Origin: Thermoplasmata archaeon
Lineage (GTDB): Archaea; Thermoplasmatota; Thermoplasmata; Lutacidiplasmatales; UBA184
NCBI GenBank assembly: GCA_030044105.1
Contig: JASHWL010000163.1
Coordinates: 1-6,393, forward strand
DNA: 6,393 nucleotides
Direction of reading: 5' to 3'
Shown here: positions 5,726 through 6,393 of the stretch, one piece after another
How positions within the stretch are numbered: position 1 is the stretch's first letter
Layout: each line of letters opens with the position of its first letter
The notes under the pieces: generated by a model
Databases searched by the model: none
What the model was told of the DNA's origin: nothing
The model's input: only the letters and a program-made list of their open reading frames with translations
Made by a program: the position numbers and the translations under genes

Positions 5726-6393
5726 GCATCGCGGGCGCGACCCTCGTCACCCACGAGAAGCTCCCGTCGCCCCGATTCAATTTCGTCGAGGTCCACGCCG
5801 TCGCGCCGGAGCGGCAGACCGCGTTCTTCGAGCGGGTGCTCGATCACTACTTCCAGCGGGCGATCCGACCCACCGTCCGCGTTCGGCCGCCGGTCCCGAC
5901 GCCGCTCGACCGGGGACTGCGCTCGCTCGGCCTCCGCCCGCGGTCCGCGTCGCTCGAGTTTCTCGCGGCCAGAGAACCTGCCGGGCCGGTCCCCGGTCCG
6001 GAGGTCGTGCGCGAGGCGCGGGCCTCAGAGCTCGACCTTCTCGCGGCGTTCTGGACCGGGGAGCGCGAACGACCGGAGTTCCGGACCGCCCTGGACGTGC
6101 TCTTCGCGCACCCGAACCCCGGAGAACGGCTGCGCGCGGTGGTGGCCGAGGACTCCTCCAGAGTGGTCGCGGCGGCGCTGGTCTATCGTCACGCCGACAC
6201 GGCCGGGATCTACGCGGTCTCCACCCAGCCCGGGGCGCGGGGCCGGGGCGCGGCCTCCGCCGTGGTCGCGTTCGCGAGATCGCGGGAGTTCGCCGGCCCC
6301 GACACGCACACGACGATCACGGCCGATTCCCCGAGGCTCCGGGCCCGCCTCGAGCGGCTCGGATTCCGAACGGTGGCGACATATGTCGAGTAC
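5638..6393 (+). CDS. GNAT-family N-acetyltransferase, two-lobed (3' end beyond window)
   Basis: The frame stays open from upstream to the window edge, giving 252 residues from the GTG at 5638. GNAT enzymes move an acetyl group from acetyl-CoA to an amine of a small molecule or protein. The C-terminal lobe (about 122-252) has the acetyl-CoA loop R-G-R-G-A-A (201-206, the Q/R-x-x-G-x-G/A pattern) after the strand IYAVSTQP, and the late LGF motif at 241-243. Only a few residues are probably missing. The N-terminal lobe (about 20-120) contains an LPSPRFNFVEV segment and a closing SLGLRPR. It resembles the degenerate first GNAT lobe seen in a class of archaeal and bacterial acetyltransferases where only the second lobe binds CoA. 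The substrate cannot be read from the sequence. The start is uncertain: GTG at 5638 is the first in-frame start codon, and GTG at 5698 is the alternative. A run of seven G (5709-5715) lies near the N-terminus, but codon use is coding-like on both sides of it. The gene is divergent from the fusion gene. Confidence 0.82.
   Translation, partial: MGSAASETLGARAVENERRFVLALGGFALSIAGATLVTHEKLPSPRFNFVEVHAVAPERQTAFFERVLDHYFQRAIRPTVRVRPPVPTPLDRGLRSLGLRPRSASLEFLAAREPAGPVPGPEVVREARASELDLLAAFWTGERERPEFRTALDVLFAHPNPGERLRAVVAEDSSRVVAAALVYRHADTAGIYAVSTQPGARGRGAASAVVAFARSREFAGPDTHTTITADSPRLRARLERLGFRTVATYVEY

Noticed and set aside
4873..5847. Minus-strand frame of 324 codons across the divergent promoter
   Set aside because: It is out of frame with the fusion gene, crosses the promoter region and runs antisense to the acetyltransferase; its sequence is a low-complexity Arg/Gly shadow.
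6025..6309. Minus-strand frame of 94 codons in the acetyltransferase region
   Set aside because: It is antisense to the CoA-binding lobe of the GNAT protein, which has clear motifs.

Overview
This is a GC-rich window (about 70% by eye, not computed) carrying five protein genes. Two of them, the first and the last, run off the ends. It reads as archaeal, most likely a high-GC member of the Thermoplasmatota. The evidence is TATA-like boxes at archaeal spacing, a probable leaderless transcript, a short (412-residue) adenosylhomocysteinase of the archaeal/thermophile type, a hydroxyacyl-CoA dehydrogenase/enoyl-CoA hydratase fusion in the dehydrogenase-first order at the ~650-residue archaeal size, and a surface protein with a single membrane anchor and a cytoplasmic tail of zinc ribbons. 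The phylum is an inference; no rRNA or other marker gene is present.

Layout. Bases 1-1914 (+): 3' part of a membrane-anchored surface protein with a glycosylatable ectodomain, one transmembrane helix, three zinc ribbons and a Trp-rich cytoplasmic module. Bases 1915-1986: a short intergenic region with a TATA-like box inside a 9-bp inverted repeat. Bases 1987-3225 (+): ahcY. Bases 3222-3617 (+): gcvH, overlapping ahcY by 4 bases. After a 12-base convergent gap, bases 3630-5537 (-): bifunctional 3-hydroxyacyl-CoA dehydrogenase/enoyl-CoA hydratase. Bases 5538-5637: divergent promoter region with one AT-rich island. Bases 5638-6393 (+): a two-lobed GNAT acetyltransferase, open at the right edge.

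How the genes fit together. ahcY and gcvH form a tight two-gene unit in one-carbon metabolism: AhcY removes the by-product of SAM-dependent methylation, and GcvH is the lipoyl carrier of glycine cleavage. The fusion gene is a beta-oxidation-type (or crotonyl-CoA interconverting) enzyme on the opposite strand, back to back with the acetyltransferase. The surface protein is probably functionally separate. I see no mobile element, CRISPR array, RNA gene or defence system. The most unusual items are the architecture of the first protein, the inverted repeat around the ahcY promoter, and the overlapping start signals before the acetyltransferase.
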